Source of the DNA: Microbacterium sp. LWO14-1.2
Lineage (GTDB): Bacteria > Actinomycetota > Actinomycetes > Actinomycetales > Microbacteriaceae
Reading direction: 5' to 3'
Length of the DNA: 64,000 nt
Assembly: GCF_038397715.1 (NCBI RefSeq)
Contig: NZ_CP151633.1
Coordinates: 1,674,001-1,738,000, forward strand
In this document: one piece after another, positions 9,077 through 19,249 of the stretch
How positions within the stretch are numbered: position 1 is the stretch's first letter
Layout of the letters: each line of letters starts with the position of its first letter
Position numbers and translations under genes: made by a program
The notes under the pieces: generated by a model
Databases searched by the model: none
What the model saw: only the letters and a program-made list of their open reading frames with translations
What the model was told of the DNA's origin: nothing

Positions 9077-9096
9077 GAGGTTCCGCGGAGGGGACC

Positions 9097-9245
9097 GCGT
9101 TTCGTCTCGCTCCGCTCGCTCAACGACCGGAAGGGGCGGGTTCCGGCCGCTCAACGACCGGAAGGGGCGGGTCCCGGCCGCTCGACGACCGGAGCGGACG
9201 AGGTCCCGGCCGCTCGACGACCGGAGCGGACGGGGTCCCGGCCGC

Positions 9246-9259
<14 letters not shown>
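9097..9259. repeat. Family B repeat: tandem 31-32 bp units ending inside a gene
   Basis: GCGTTTCGTCTCGCTCCGCT leads into about 4.5 tandem units that each start CGCTC(A/G)ACGACCGGA (9117, 9148, 9179, 9211, 9243). It fills the gap between the convergent DksA-like and dehydrogenase genes. Read on the minus strand the last unit supplies the codons GGT CGT TGA, the final Gly-Arg-stop of the dehydrogenase. A related array is at 19995-20199. Confidence 0.85.
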
Positions 9260-10331
<1,072 letters not shown>

Positions 10332-10355
10332 GGGTGTCCTTCCGGAAGGGTGGGG

Positions 10356-10420
10356 GCTTTCGAATCGCTTGATGTGCAGAATCCCGAGGTGGAAAGTCGC
10401 ACATCAGGCGATTCGAAAGC
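10356..10420. terminator. Long 22-bp-stem hairpin after the peptide ABC operon
   Basis: Arms 10356-10377 (GCTTTCGAATCGCTTGATG...) and 10399-10420 pair over 22 nt with one mismatch, loop 21 nt. It is directly after the last ABC gene (stop at 10430) and before the dehydrogenase start, so it should weaken or end readthrough. No T-tract follows. Confidence 0.65.
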
Positions 10421-10429
10421 TCGGGCAGG

Positions 10430-11458
10430 TCAGAGCACGTCGCGCTCGGCAGGGTGGTGGCACGCGACGCGGTGCGTGCCACCCGGCGTGACGAGCTCGG
10501 GTTCGGCGAGCTCTGGCACGACCTCGGCGCAGATCTCGGTGGCCTTCCAGCAGCGGGTGCGGAACCGGCATCCGCTCGGCGGGGCCACCGGGCTCGGCAC
10601 GTCTCCCGTGAGCACGATGCGCTCGCGGGCCCGCTCCGCCCGCGGGTCGGGAACGGGGATCGCCGACAGCAGCGCCTGCGTGTACGGGTGCAGCGGACGC
10701 TCGTAGAGCTCGTCGACCGGGGCCTCCTCGACGAGCTTGCCGAGGTACATGACGCCCACGCGGTCGCTGAGATGCCGCACGACCGACAGGTCATGGGCGA
10801 TGAACAGGTAGGTGAGGCCCAGGTCGCGCTGCAGGTCGTCGAGCAGGTTGAGGACGCCGGCCTGCACGCTGACGTCGAGCGCGCTGACCGGCTCGTCGAG
10901 CACGATGACCTCCGGCTCGACGGCGAGCGCCCTGGCGATGCCGATGCGCTGCCGTTGGCCGCCGGAGAACTCGTGCGGGAAGCGGTCGGCGTGAGCGGGG
11001 TTCAGCCCGACCTGCGCGAGCAGCTCCTCGACGCGTCGATCGCGGTCGCCGCGGTGCAGCCCGTGGATGATGAGCGGCTCGGTGAGCGTCGCCCGCACCG
11101 ACTTGCGCGGGTTGAGCGAGGCGTACGGATCCTGGAACACGAACTGCACCCGCCGTCGCAGCAGGCGCAGGCGCTCCCCCGACACGGCGGTGATGTCGTC
11201 GTCGCCGAGCCGGATCGAACCGGCTTCGCTGGGCTGCAGGCGGGCGATGCTGCGTCCGAGCGACGACTTGCCGCATCCCGACTCGCCCACGAGCCCGAAG
11301 GTCTGCCCGCCCTCGATCGACAGGCTCACATCCGACACCGCCTGCACGACGTCGCGGCCTCGGCCGAACAGGCCTCCGCCGACGCGGTACTCCTTGACGA
11401 GTCCGTCGACCGTCAGACCGGTGCTGCCGGTGCGTTCCCCCACCTGCGACGCGCTCAT
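10430..11458 (-). CDS. Peptide-type ABC importer, second ATPase (OppF/DppF-like)
   Basis: 342 aa. Walker [19 protein letters not shown]-loop region [15 protein letters not shown], signature [15 protein letters not shown], Walker [15 protein letters not shown], and the C-terminal extension typical of oligopeptide ATPases ending [16 protein letters not shown], whose cysteines resemble the iron-sulfur/metal site reported for this subfamily. It works with the ATPase encoded directly upstream. The ATG overlaps that gene's stop (ATGA). The open frame continues upstream, but only this methionine matches the family start. Confidence 0.94.
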   Translation of the reverse strand: MSASQVGERTGSTGLTVDGLVKEYRVGGGLFGRGRDVVQAVSDVSLSIEGGQTFGLVGESGCGKSSLGRSIARLQPSEAGSIRLGDDDITAVSGERLRLLRRRVQFVFQDPYASLNPRKSVRATLTEPLIIHGLHRGDRDRRVEELLAQVGLNPAHADRFPHEFSGGQRQRIGIARALAVEPEVIVLDEPVSALDVSVQAGVLNLLDDLQRDLGLTYLFIAHDLSVVRHLSDRVGVMYLGKLVEEAPVDELYERPLHPYTQALLSAIPVPDPRAERARERIVLTGDVPSPVAPPSGCRFRTRCWKATEICAEVVPELAEPELVTPGGTHRVACHHPAERDVL

Positions 11459-12480
11459 GACACCGCCTCCTTCTGCCATTCGTCGACCCGCAGGCACGCT
11501 GCGGTGTGCCCGATGCCGACCTCGACCGGCGGCGGCACCACCGCGTCGCAGAGCCCCGCGACGGCGTGGGCGCAGCGCGGTGCGAAGCGGCATCCCTGCG
11601 GCCATTCCGTCGCCACCGGCGGCTGTCCGGCGATCTGGTACAGACGTTCCTCGCGTGACGAGCGCCTGTCGAGCCGCGGCAGCGAGGCGAGCAGCCCGGC
11701 GGTGTACGGATGCGCGGTCTCGTAGAAGAGCGGGTCGACGTCGGCGGCCTCGACGAGTCCCCCCGCGTACATGACCAGCACACGGTCGGCGGTGCCCGCG
11801 ACGACGCCGAGGTCGTGCGTGATGAGCAGCACGGTCGTGCCGGTGCGGCGCTGCACCTCGCGCAGCACCTCGAGCACCTGCGCCTGCACGGTCACGTCGA
11901 GGGCGGTGGTCGGCTCGTCGGCGATCAGGAGGTCCGGTTCGTTCGCGATGCTCATGGCGATCATCACGCGTTGGCGCATGCCGCCGGAGAACTCGTGCGG
12001 GTAGCGGTCGACGCGCAGTTCGGGAGAGGGGATGCCGACGAGGTCGAGCAGTTCGACGGCCCTGGCCCTCCGCTCGGCGGCCGTGCTCTCGGGGCGGTGC
12101 ACGCGCACGGCCTCGATCAACTGCTCGCCGACGCGCATCACCGGGTTCAGCGCGGTCAGAGCATCCTGGAACACGATCGCGACGTCCTTGCCGCGGATCT
12201 CACGCAGCTCGTCGTCGGAGAGCCCGACGAGCTCGCGGCCACGCAGTCTGATCGACCCGGTGACGACGGCCTTCTTCGGCAGCAGTCCCATGATCGCCAT
12301 CGCGGTCATCGACTTGCCCGATCCGGACTCGCCGACGATGCCGACGGTCTCGCCCGTGCGCAGGGTGAACGAGACCCCTTCGACGGCGCGAGCGAGCCCG
12401 TGATCGGTGGGGAAGCTGATCGCGACGTCCTCGACCTGGAGCAGGATCTCGCCGCGTCCGCCGACAGAGGGGCTGGTCAT
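11455..12480 (-). CDS. Peptide-type ABC importer, first ATPase (OppD/DppD-like)
   Basis: 341 aa. Walker A GESGSGKS at residues 50-57, [17 protein letters not shown] Q-loop region ([15 protein letters not shown]), signature [16 protein letters not shown], Walker [16 protein letters not shown], and a C-terminal oligopeptide-transporter extension ([13 protein letters not shown]... QGCRFAPRC). It forms the cytoplasmic ATPase pair with the gene at 10430-11458. Both its start and stop overlap neighbours by ATGA, so translation through the operon is coupled. Confidence 0.94.
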   Translation of the reverse strand: MTSPSVGGRGEILLQVEDVAISFPTDHGLARAVEGVSFTLRTGETVGIVGESGSGKSMTAMAIMGLLPKKAVVTGSIRLRGRELVGLSDDELREIRGKDVAIVFQDALTALNPVMRVGEQLIEAVRVHRPESTAAERRARAVELLDLVGIPSPELRVDRYPHEFSGGMRQRVMIAMSIANEPDLLIADEPTTALDVTVQAQVLEVLREVQRRTGTTVLLITHDLGVVAGTADRVLVMYAGGLVEAADVDPLFYETAHPYTAGLLASLPRLDRRSSREERLYQIAGQPPVATEWPQGCRFAPRCAHAVAGLCDAVVPPPVEVGIGHTAACLRVDEWQKEAVS

Positions 12481-13379
12481 AGGTTCTTCCCCTGCGGGTC
12501 GAGGGCGTCGCGGAGACCGTCTCCGATGAAGTTGACGCAGAGCACGGTGACGAGGATGAACAGGCCGGGGAAGTACAGCAGGTACACCTGCGGCGTGCCG
12601 ACGTATCCCGCGGCCTGGCTGAGCATCGATCCCCAGCTCGTCTGCGGCGGCTGCACGCCGAACCCGAGGAAGCTCAGGGTCGACTCGGCGATGATCGACG
12701 AGGCCACCGCGAGGCTCATCGCGACCGCGATCACCCCGGCGAGGTTCGGCAGCAGATGCGACACGACGATGCGGAACCCGGATGCGCCGATGCCGCGCGC
12801 CGCGTCGATGAAGTCCTTCTCGCGCAGCGACAGCACCTGCGCCCGCACGACCCGGGCGATGTACGTCCAGCCGAGCGCGGTGAGGGCGAACACGATCGTC
12901 GTGGGCGACGATCCGAGCCCCTGCAGGATGACGGCGAGCAGTGCGATCGCCGGGACGATGAGGAACAGGTCGGTGATGCGCATGATGAGCTCGCCGATCC
13001 ATCCGCCGAGGTAGCCGGCGATCGCACCCAGCGCTGTCCCGACGACGGTGGCGAGGAGGGCGACGGCGAGACCGATCGCGAGGGAGATCTGCCCGGCGAA
13101 CAGGATCTCGCTGAGGTAGTCGCGCCCCAGCTCGTCCGTGCCGAGCCAGTGCGCGCCCGACGGCGGCGTGGGTCCGGTCAGGAGGTCCTGCTGTCCCTGC
13201 GGGTACGGCGCGATCCACGCAGCACCGAAGCAGACCACGAGCAGGATGACGAGGACGACGAGACTCACGACACCGAGCCGGTGCCGCAGGAACCCCTTCA
13301 GCAGCTGACGGGTCGGCGCCTTCTGCGGATCCTGCTCGGCGAGCAGCTCCTCCCGGCCGGCGATGCCTGCACCGCTCAT
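12477..13379 (-). CDS. Peptide-type ABC importer, permease DppC/OppC-like
   Basis: 300 aa inner-membrane permease. An N-terminal OppC-type segment (RHRLGVVSLVVLVILLVVCFGAAWIAPY) precedes the HWLGTDELGRDYLS motif typical of DppC/OppC. Five further TM segments follow, and the EAA loop DAARGIGASGFRIVVSHLLPN contacts the ATPases. The partner permease is encoded just upstream. Confidence 0.94.
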   Translation of the reverse strand: MSGAGIAGREELLAEQDPQKAPTRQLLKGFLRHRLGVVSLVVLVILLVVCFGAAWIAPYPQGQQDLLTGPTPPSGAHWLGTDELGRDYLSEILFAGQISLAIGLAVALLATVVGTALGAIAGYLGGWIGELIMRITDLFLIVPAIALLAVILQGLGSSPTTIVFALTALGWTYIARVVRAQVLSLREKDFIDAARGIGASGFRIVVSHLLPNLAGVIAVAMSLAVASSIIAESTLSFLGFGVQPPQTSWGSMLSQAAGYVGTPQVYLLYFPGLFILVTVLCVNFIGDGLRDALDPQGKNL

Positions 13380-14341
13380 GACAGCCTCACTCTCGGGTCG
13401 AGCACCGCGTACGCGATGTCGGCGATCAGGTTGCAGACGACGACCGCGACGGCGACCACGATCATCCAGGGCAGCAGCACGTACACGTCACCCGCGACGA
13501 GCGACTGCAGGAACAGGCGGCCCATGCCGGGGATCGCGAAGATCTGCTCGGTCACGACGAGTCCGCCGATGAGGATCGCCGCATCGAGGGCCACGACCGT
13601 CACGAAGGGGGCGAGGGAGTTGCGCACCGCGTGCCGCCAGATGACCTGGCGGCGCGGCACGCCCTTCGCCCTCGCGGTGCGGACGTAGTCGCTGGACAGC
13701 GCGTCGAGCATGGCCGCGCGCCCGAACCGGCTCCACGACGCGACGAGCGCGATCATCAGCGCCGCCACCGGGAGGACGAGGTGACGGAGATAGTCGAGCG
13801 GATCGCTCTGCCCCGGAGAGTTCAGCCCGATGAAGAACAGCGGCGGCTCGCTGAGGCCGAACTGCTCCTTGGGCCACACCGCGAAGGTCTGGATGAGGAT
13901 GAGGCCGAACCAGAACGCGGGCATGGCGATGCCGATGTACGAGGCGCCCGTCAGCAGGTTGTCGCCCAGCGAGTACTGCCGAACGGCCGAGTACACGCTC
14001 ACTGCGCCGGCGATCAGCACGGCGACCAGGAGTCCCCAGAACGCGAGCTGCAGCGTCGGCCACAGCGCCTCGCCGATGAGCGGCAGCACCGGCGTGCCGG
14101 TGCGGGTGCTGAGACCCCAGTCCCCGACGACCATCGATCGCAGCCACAGGAAGTACTGCTCGGGGATGCTGCGGTCGAGGCCGAGCCGCTCGATCTCGCG
14201 TGCGATCACCGAGGGGTCGTGCGCCAGACGGAGCTTCGCCAGCGGATCGAACGTCGAGCGCACGGCCCAGAAGAGGATGAACGAGGCGACGACGATCACC
14301 GGGATCGAGTAGAGAACCCGTCGGGTGATGAATGTGAGCAC
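13376..14341 (-). CDS. Peptide-type ABC importer, permease DppB/OppB-like
   Basis: 321 aa. Begins LTFITRRVLYSIPVIVVASFILFWAV, the standard TM1 of DppB-type permeases. A long external loop, five more TM segments and the EAA loop RTARAKGVPRRQVIWRHAVRN follow. The start is GTG 14341 (GAGG about 8 nt upstream). The reading frame is open further upstream without family resemblance. It lies 40 bp after the substrate-binding protein gene, with no hairpin between. Confidence 0.92.
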   Translation of the reverse strand: MLTFITRRVLYSIPVIVVASFILFWAVRSTFDPLAKLRLAHDPSVIAREIERLGLDRSIPEQYFLWLRSMVVGDWGLSTRTGTPVLPLIGEALWPTLQLAFWGLLVAVLIAGAVSVYSAVRQYSLGDNLLTGASYIGIAMPAFWFGLILIQTFAVWPKEQFGLSEPPLFFIGLNSPGQSDPLDYLRHLVLPVAALMIALVASWSRFGRAAMLDALSSDYVRTARAKGVPRRQVIWRHAVRNSLAPFVTVVALDAAILIGGLVVTEQIFAIPGMGRLFLQSLVAGDVYVLLPWMIVVAVAVVVCNLIADIAYAVLDPRVRLS

Positions 14342-14381
14342 GTCGTCGCCTCGTTCCTGTCCTGCTGTGCCGGAGCGCGGC

Positions 14382-16082
14382 TCAGCCGGCCAGGCCCCAC
14401 TCGGCGAGGTTCCAGAACGGACCCTCGATCGGGTTGATCTGCAGCGGGCCGCCGACCTTCTCGCTCCACAGGAGCACGTTCGGCACGACGTCGAGCGGCA
14501 GCGATGGCACGTTCTCGGCGATGAGCGCGTCGGCTTCCTGCGACGCCGCGACCCGGGCATCCTGATCCACCTCGGTGTCGACCTGCGCGAGCAGGTCGTC
14601 CAGCCCCTCGATGTCGGTGCGGTAGAAGTTGATGCCCGAGAAGCCGTTCGCGTCGCTGGGGATGTTCACCGACGAGAAGGTCGACGACAGCGTGGGGTCG
14701 GGGAACGTGTCGACCAGCGCCCAGATGCCGGCCTGGAAGTCGCCCTCGGGCGCGATCGTGCCGAACAGGTCGGCGGGGGTGACCTGGTCGATGGTCATCT
14801 CGAATCCCGCATCCGCCAGCTGCGACTGCAGCACCTGCACCGTGAGGTCGCGGCGCTTGTTGCCGGCGAGCGTCTTGATCGAGAAGGTCGCGGTCTCGCC
14901 GCCCTTGGCCCAGACGCCGTCGCCGTTCTTCGACCAGCCGTCACCCTGCATGAGCTCGTCGACCTTGTCGAGGTCGAGCGAGTACTGCGAGAAGTCGTCG
15001 GCGGCGAACGGCGCGACCATAGGGGAGTTGAAGCTCTGCTGCGCCTCGTCGATGCCGAGGCTGCCGAACAGTCGCTTGACGATCGCGTCGCGGTCGATCG
15101 AGTACGCGAGAGCCTGACGCACCGCGACCGAGTCGAAGGGCGCGACGGCGTTGTTCAGCCAGATCGCCTCGAGGTTGCCGCTGCGCGCATCGACCTGCGA
15201 ACGGATGCCGGGCAGCCCCGCCTCGATCTGGTTCAGCGCATCGAGCTGCGGGGTCGGAGCGAGGACGCTGACCTGGCCGCTCTTGAGCGCCTGGAACGCC
15301 GCGGTGGTGTCGGGCAGGAAGAGGAACGTGACCTTGTCGAGGTGCGGCTTCTCACCCCAGTAGTTCTCGTTCGGAACCAGCGTGACCGAGGTGCCGCGCG
15401 TCCACTTCTCGATCTTCCACGGGCCGCCGCTGAAGTCGTACCCGTCGGCCATGATGGCTGCGCGGTCCTGCCCCTCGAGCAGGTGGGAGGGCATCACGCC
15501 GTAGACGCTGAAGAGAGTGCGCCATCCGGCGTAGGCGGAGCTCAGAGTCACCACCGCGGTCGCCGGGTCGGACGAGTCGACCGCGGTGATGCGGTCGTAG
15601 CCCGTCTTGTCGAAGATGTCGTCGCCGTCGCGGATCTGCAGCGCGGTGTACGCGAAGTCGGCCGAGGTGATCGGCTCTCCGTCCGACCACACGGCGTCGG
15701 GGTTGATCGAGTACGTGATGGTCTGGGTGCCGTCGTCGCCGACGACGACCTCCGGCTCGCCCGTGACGAGGTCGGACGGGGTGGGCTGCCACTCGTCGTC
15801 GACGAGTCGGGTCTGGAACACGCTCGGCATGGTCGGGATCTGCATCACGTACGTGCCCCAGATCGAGCCGGCGCAGGTCGCGATCCAGTCGGTGCAGTCG
15901 GGCTCCTGCTCGGCGCCGATGACGATCTCTCCGCCGTCGACGACGGCGACGTCGCTCGGCTCGGGCGTCGTCGCCGACGAGGTGCAGGCGGCGAGCGAGC
16001 CGACGAGGGCGGCGGCGGTCAGGGCCGCGATGACAGCGCGGCGCGAAGCGGGTACAGCGGTGCGGAGGCGTGATTTCGACAT
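14382..16082 (-). CDS. Peptide-type ABC importer, substrate-binding lipoprotein (SBP family 5)
   Basis: 566 aa. A signal peptide with basic head (MSKSRLR... SRR) and lipobox LAAC at about residues 30-33 marks it as a lipoprotein. The mature part has the family 5 fold with motifs VWSDGEPITSADFAYT, GPWKIEKWTRGTSVTLVPNENYW and VRQALAYSIDRDAIVKRLFG. The ligand could be peptides, nickel complexes or oligosaccharides; the dipeptide-type ATPase pair makes peptide-like substrates likely. It is the first gene of a five-gene operon (16082 to 10430). Confidence 0.93.
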   Translation of the reverse strand: MSKSRLRTAVPASRRAVIAALTAAALVGSLAACTSSATTPEPSDVAVVDGGEIVIGAEQEPDCTDWIATCAGSIWGTYVMQIPTMPSVFQTRLVDDEWQPTPSDLVTGEPEVVVGDDGTQTITYSINPDAVWSDGEPITSADFAYTALQIRDGDDIFDKTGYDRITAVDSSDPATAVVTLSSAYAGWRTLFSVYGVMPSHLLEGQDRAAIMADGYDFSGGPWKIEKWTRGTSVTLVPNENYWGEKPHLDKVTFLFLPDTTAAFQALKSGQVSVLAPTPQLDALNQIEAGLPGIRSQVDARSGNLEAIWLNNAVAPFDSVAVRQALAYSIDRDAIVKRLFGSLGIDEAQQSFNSPMVAPFAADDFSQYSLDLDKVDELMQGDGWSKNGDGVWAKGGETATFSIKTLAGNKRRDLTVQVLQSQLADAGFEMTIDQVTPADLFGTIAPEGDFQAGIWALVDTFPDPTLSSTFSSVNIPSDANGFSGINFYRTDIEGLDDLLAQVDTEVDQDARVAASQEADALIAENVPSLPLDVVPNVLLWSEKVGGPLQINPIEGPFWNLAEWGLAG

Positions 16083-16150
16083 TGCCGGATCTCCAGTGAT
16101 CGTGCGACTGAGGGACGGTGCGAACGTGCTGTCGTGCGGGTAGTGGTCTG

Positions 16151-16179
16151 ACTCTAAGGCGGTCGAGGCGAGATAGCAA
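16151..16179 (-). promoter_or_regulatory. Putative promoter of the peptide ABC operon
   Basis: On the minus strand TTGCTA (16174-16179), a 17-nt spacer and TAGAGT (16151-16156) match -35/-10 elements at 4 of 6 positions each, 68 bp before the SBP start codon. Confidence 0.45.
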
Positions 16180-16259
16180 GCACTTTAGTCAATGTTCGTG
16201 ACTATGCGACGGACAGGCACCCTGTTCGCCGGCGCGACGGGTCGGAGAGTCGCCCGGAA

Positions 16260-16547
16260 TCAGGCGTCCGGCGCGGCTGCGTCAGGCCGCCGCCCACCGA
16301 GACGCAACCCGGCGAGGAAGGCGAGGGCGACGAACCCCAGCGCCAGCAGAACGAACCCGATAGCTGTCGTGCGCGACACGAAGAAGCCGCTGCCGTCTCC
16401 CACGAACGTCGCCGAGGAGAGCGGCTGATACGCGAACCACCCGAACGAGACGGGGGTCATCAGACCGACGACCGTCGCCGCCAGTCCCGCGATCACGAGC
16501 AGGGTCGCGGCAGTCCAGGCGATCGTGGTCTTGCGTCGGCGGCTCAT
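16260..16547 (-). CDS. Small two-span membrane protein, function unknown
   Basis: 95 aa. A basic head MSRRRKTT is followed by TM1 (AATLLVIAGLAATVVGLM). An external loop of about 25 residues with aromatic residues (FGWFAYQPLSS) precedes TM2 (AIGFVLLALGFVALAFLAGL) and a basic/proline tail. This N-in, C-in hairpin shape is common among unnamed actinobacterial membrane proteins. It is divergent from a small lipoprotein gene (86 bp apart). Confidence 0.7.
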   Translation of the reverse strand: MSRRRKTTIAWTAATLLVIAGLAATVVGLMTPVSFGWFAYQPLSSATFVGDGSGFFVSRTTAIGFVLLALGFVALAFLAGLRLGGRRPDAAAPDA

Positions 16548-16632
16548 CCCCCGACGCTATCGCGGTGGCGGATTCTTCTCGACGTCAGCGATGTCGCGCC
16601 GGACATTGCCCGGGACGTGAGACGATCTGGCG

Positions 16633-17169
16633 ATGGTCATGAAGCGTGCTCTCCTGGTCGCCGGCTCCGCGGCGCTCGCGGGAGCGAGCATGATGCTCAC
16701 CGGGTGCACCGACCCTCAGCCAGTACCACCGGTGCCGACGAACGCGGCTCCGGTCCCGGTTCGCACACTTCCCGTCCGTGAGGACCCTCCGACCCCCAAT
16801 CCCCACCGAGAAGAGGAGTATCGCGCGGCTCTCTCGCAGTTCCCGTACGCATTGCCCACGGGCGCCTCGTTTCCCACAACGGTCCCTGCCTACGATTACC
16901 CGGCCAACGTGAAAGCGACCGACTCCGGCGCGGTCGTCGCATACCACTGGTGGGGCTGCTCGCTGTTGAACGCCGCGTGGGACGCCGCCTCCGAAGGCGA
17001 TGATGCCCGAGCCGCATCGCTCTTCTCGGTCCTCGAACAAGCCGTTGACGCGGATGCGCCAGGACTCAGCGCCTGGGACACCTCGATTCTGAACCTCCAG
17101 AGCGCCGAAGCGCCGAACATGGGCGAATCGGGTCTCTGCCGGCAGTGGTTCGACATCATCGACGGGTAG
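16633..17169 (+). CDS. Secreted lipoprotein of unknown function
   Basis: 178 aa. Signal peptide KRALLVAGSAALAGASMMLTGC with lipobox LTGC. A proline-rich linker follows (PVPPVPTNAAPVPVRTLPV, then DPPTPNP), typical of a spacer through the cell wall. The C-terminal 120 residues have three cysteines or tryptophan-rich parts (YHWWGCSLLNAAWDAA, GLCRQWFDIID) and no domain I recognise. The start may be ATG 16633 or ATG 16639. The two cysteines after the lipobox could form a disulfide. Confidence 0.75.
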   Translation: MVMKRALLVAGSAALAGASMMLTGCTDPQPVPPVPTNAAPVPVRTLPVREDPPTPNPHREEEYRAALSQFPYALPTGASFPTTVPAYDYPANVKATDSGAVVAYHWWGCSLLNAAWDAASEGDDARAASLFSVLEQAVDADAPGLSAWDTSILNLQSAEAPNMGESGLCRQWFDIIDG

Positions 17170-17228
17170 GACGCTCCTCACATCCTCGGCGACCATGAGG
17201 CGCGACCAGCGGGGCGCGCCGCGTCGGG

Positions 17229-19061
17229 TCAGCCGTCCCAGCGCTCTCCCGCACGGGTGCGGCGGGCGAGCTCGTGCATCCGGCGCTGGTCGACTGCCGC
17301 GGCATCCAGGCCGGTGGGCTCGTGCCCGCCCTCGAAGACGTCCAGTACGACGTCGCCGCCGCGCGCGCTCAGTTCGTCGACGTACCGCTGCACGCCGACG
17401 ATCGGAGTGCGGGTGTCGACGTCGCCCTGGTTGATCCACACGGAGGCCGTCACGTCGTCGAGGTAGGTGATGGCCGAGAAGGGCTCGACCATCTCCGGCG
17501 GCACCCACGAGCTCCACACGCTGCGCACCGCAGGGTTCATCGCGTCGATCGCCGCCGACCACTCCGCCACCGCGACGTGCGCGAGGCCGCCCGCGAACAG
17601 ATCGGGCAGCCGTCCGACGCTCAGCAGGGTCATGTGGCCCCCGTAGGACGCCCCCGTGATGAACGTCGTCGCGGGATCGGCGAGGCCCTGCTCGCGCAGG
17701 AAGCCGATCGCCGCCGCGACGTCTTCGATCTCCCGATCGCCGCCGACGCCCCAGAAGCCCTCCCGGAACGCGCGGCCGAAGGTGACCGACCCGCGGTAGT
17801 TGAGCGAGGCGACGGCGAACCCGGCATCCAGCCAGGCCTGCGCCGAGGGGTCGTAGCTGTCGACCGTCACGAGGTTCGGCCCGCCGTGGATGGTCAGCAC
17901 CGTGCCGAGCGGCTCATCGCCCTCCGGCCTCCCCCACCAGAGCTGCACTCGGGTGCCGTCGGTGCTCGGCACCATGGCGGACGCGAGCGGACGCCCCGGC
18001 GGCACCGGCGCGGGCTCGACCAGCGTCACCGCGGTGCCGTCGGCGGCGATCTCCTCGACATGCAGCGGCACGTCCCAGGTCGAGCGCACGGCACGCACCG
18101 CGCCGGTCGGTGCGAAGTACGACGCCCATTGGAACGGATGCAGATCGGCGACGTCGGGGTCGAAGACGCTGCCGCCCTCCGCCACCACACGCGCGTCGCC
18201 GGAGGCCTCATCGATCTCGACCAGGCGGTGGATGCCGTCGTCGACGTGCACGGCGAGGATCCGGCCGCTCGGGGAGTGCCAGTCGACCGGGACGACCTCA
18301 CCGGCGAGATCGGGCAGGTCGAAGTCGACGCGCTCCCCCGTGCGGACGCTCCAGATCGCGGGGCGCGAGAACCCGCTGCGCTCGGTGTTCAGCAGGAGAC
18401 GGTCGTCACCGGCATCCGACGCGAAGCGCACTCCGCGCACGGGCCCGGCGGGGAGGTCGTCGAGAGTCGCGACGACCTCGCCGGTACGACCGTCGACGAC
18501 CGTGAGCAGCGGACGCCGGATGCCGGGATTGTGCGCCGTCGTGTCGACGGAGACGAGCGCGCCGTCAGGGGAGATCTGCCCGTACCAGGCCTCCGCGGGG
18601 TTCGAGTAGACGACCCGGGGCTCGCCCCACGGAGCTGCGGGGATCACGAGCACGTGGAAGCCGTCCTCGTCGACCACCGTCGCGACGACCGAGCGGCCGT
18701 CGAACGACGACTCGAGGCCGCGCAGGACGTACGGGGCACGGCCGGGTGTGAGCTCGACGCGCTCGGAGCCGTCGACCGCGAACGCGACGAGGCCGCCGAC
18801 CTCCGACCCGCCGCCGTCGTCGAGGTCGACCACCCAGCGGGCATCCGCCGTGAGGATCGCGCCGACGCCGACCGGGAACGGAAGGAGGTCACTCGGCGCA
18901 GCGGGCGCACGCCAGATGCGGCCGCGTGCGCCGTGGGGGTGGTTCTCGACGAGGAGGGCGAGGTCGTCCGGGCCGGGCACCGGCCGCACCGTCAGCAGAT
19001 ACGGCACCGCGAAGCGCGCATCGAGCGCCTCGTCGGACGGGACTGCAGGGACCTCGAGCAT
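17229..19061 (-). CDS. S9-family (prolyl oligopeptidase-type) serine peptidase
   Basis: 610 aa. The N-terminal half (to about 350) is a beta-propeller-like region with repeated strand/turn patterns. The C-terminal half is an alpha/beta hydrolase with HGGP (392-395, oxyanion region) and GASYGGHM giving nucleophile Ser472. Asp549 (in NQGDVDTRTP) and His580 (FEGGHEPTG) complete the likely triad. It has no signal peptide, so it acts in the cytoplasm on short peptides or acylated amino acids. GAAGGAG just upstream of ATG 19061 decides the start. It is divergent from a TetR gene with an operator-like site between. Confidence 0.92.
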   Translation of the reverse strand: MLEVPAVPSDEALDARFAVPYLLTVRPVPGPDDLALLVENHPHGARGRIWRAPAAPSDLLPFPVGVGAILTADARWVVDLDDGGGSEVGGLVAFAVDGSERVELTPGRAPYVLRGLESSFDGRSVVATVVDEDGFHVLVIPAAPWGEPRVVYSNPAEAWYGQISPDGALVSVDTTAHNPGIRRPLLTVVDGRTGEVVATLDDLPAGPVRGVRFASDAGDDRLLLNTERSGFSRPAIWSVRTGERVDFDLPDLAGEVVPVDWHSPSGRILAVHVDDGIHRLVEIDEASGDARVVAEGGSVFDPDVADLHPFQWASYFAPTGAVRAVRSTWDVPLHVEEIAADGTAVTLVEPAPVPPGRPLASAMVPSTDGTRVQLWWGRPEGDEPLGTVLTIHGGPNLVTVDSYDPSAQAWLDAGFAVASLNYRGSVTFGRAFREGFWGVGGDREIEDVAAAIGFLREQGLADPATTFITGASYGGHMTLLSVGRLPDLFAGGLAHVAVAEWSAAIDAMNPAVRSVWSSWVPPEMVEPFSAITYLDDVTASVWINQGDVDTRTPIVGVQRYVDELSARGGDVVLDVFEGGHEPTGLDAAAVDQRRMHELARRTRAGERWDG

Positions 19062-19103
19062 CCTTGCTCCTTCGTGTCGTGCTCCCTTCGCATCCGGGAG
19101 CTT

Positions 19104-19130
19104 GCCAATGGCGTTGACTATAACAGTGGC
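19104..19130. promoter_or_regulatory. Operator-like 27-bp element shared with 22186-22212
   Basis: The element lies between the S9 peptidase and TetR genes. It matches the element at 22186-22212 at 22 of 27 positions and has outer arms GCCA.../...TGGC. In the other copy the arms read GTCA.../...TGAC, so the changed base pair is compensated on both sides. A TATAGT on the minus strand inside it could be the -10 of the peptidase gene, so binding would repress it. Confidence 0.65.
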
Positions 19131-19249
19131 TAACGACCGGAGGCTAGACTTCGACCATTGTCGACGGCACTGACAGCACGGCTGACAGGCATGGGGTACC
19201 GTGAATCCGCGCGGGCCCCGACGGCCGCGATCTGCGAACGGAGTACTCG

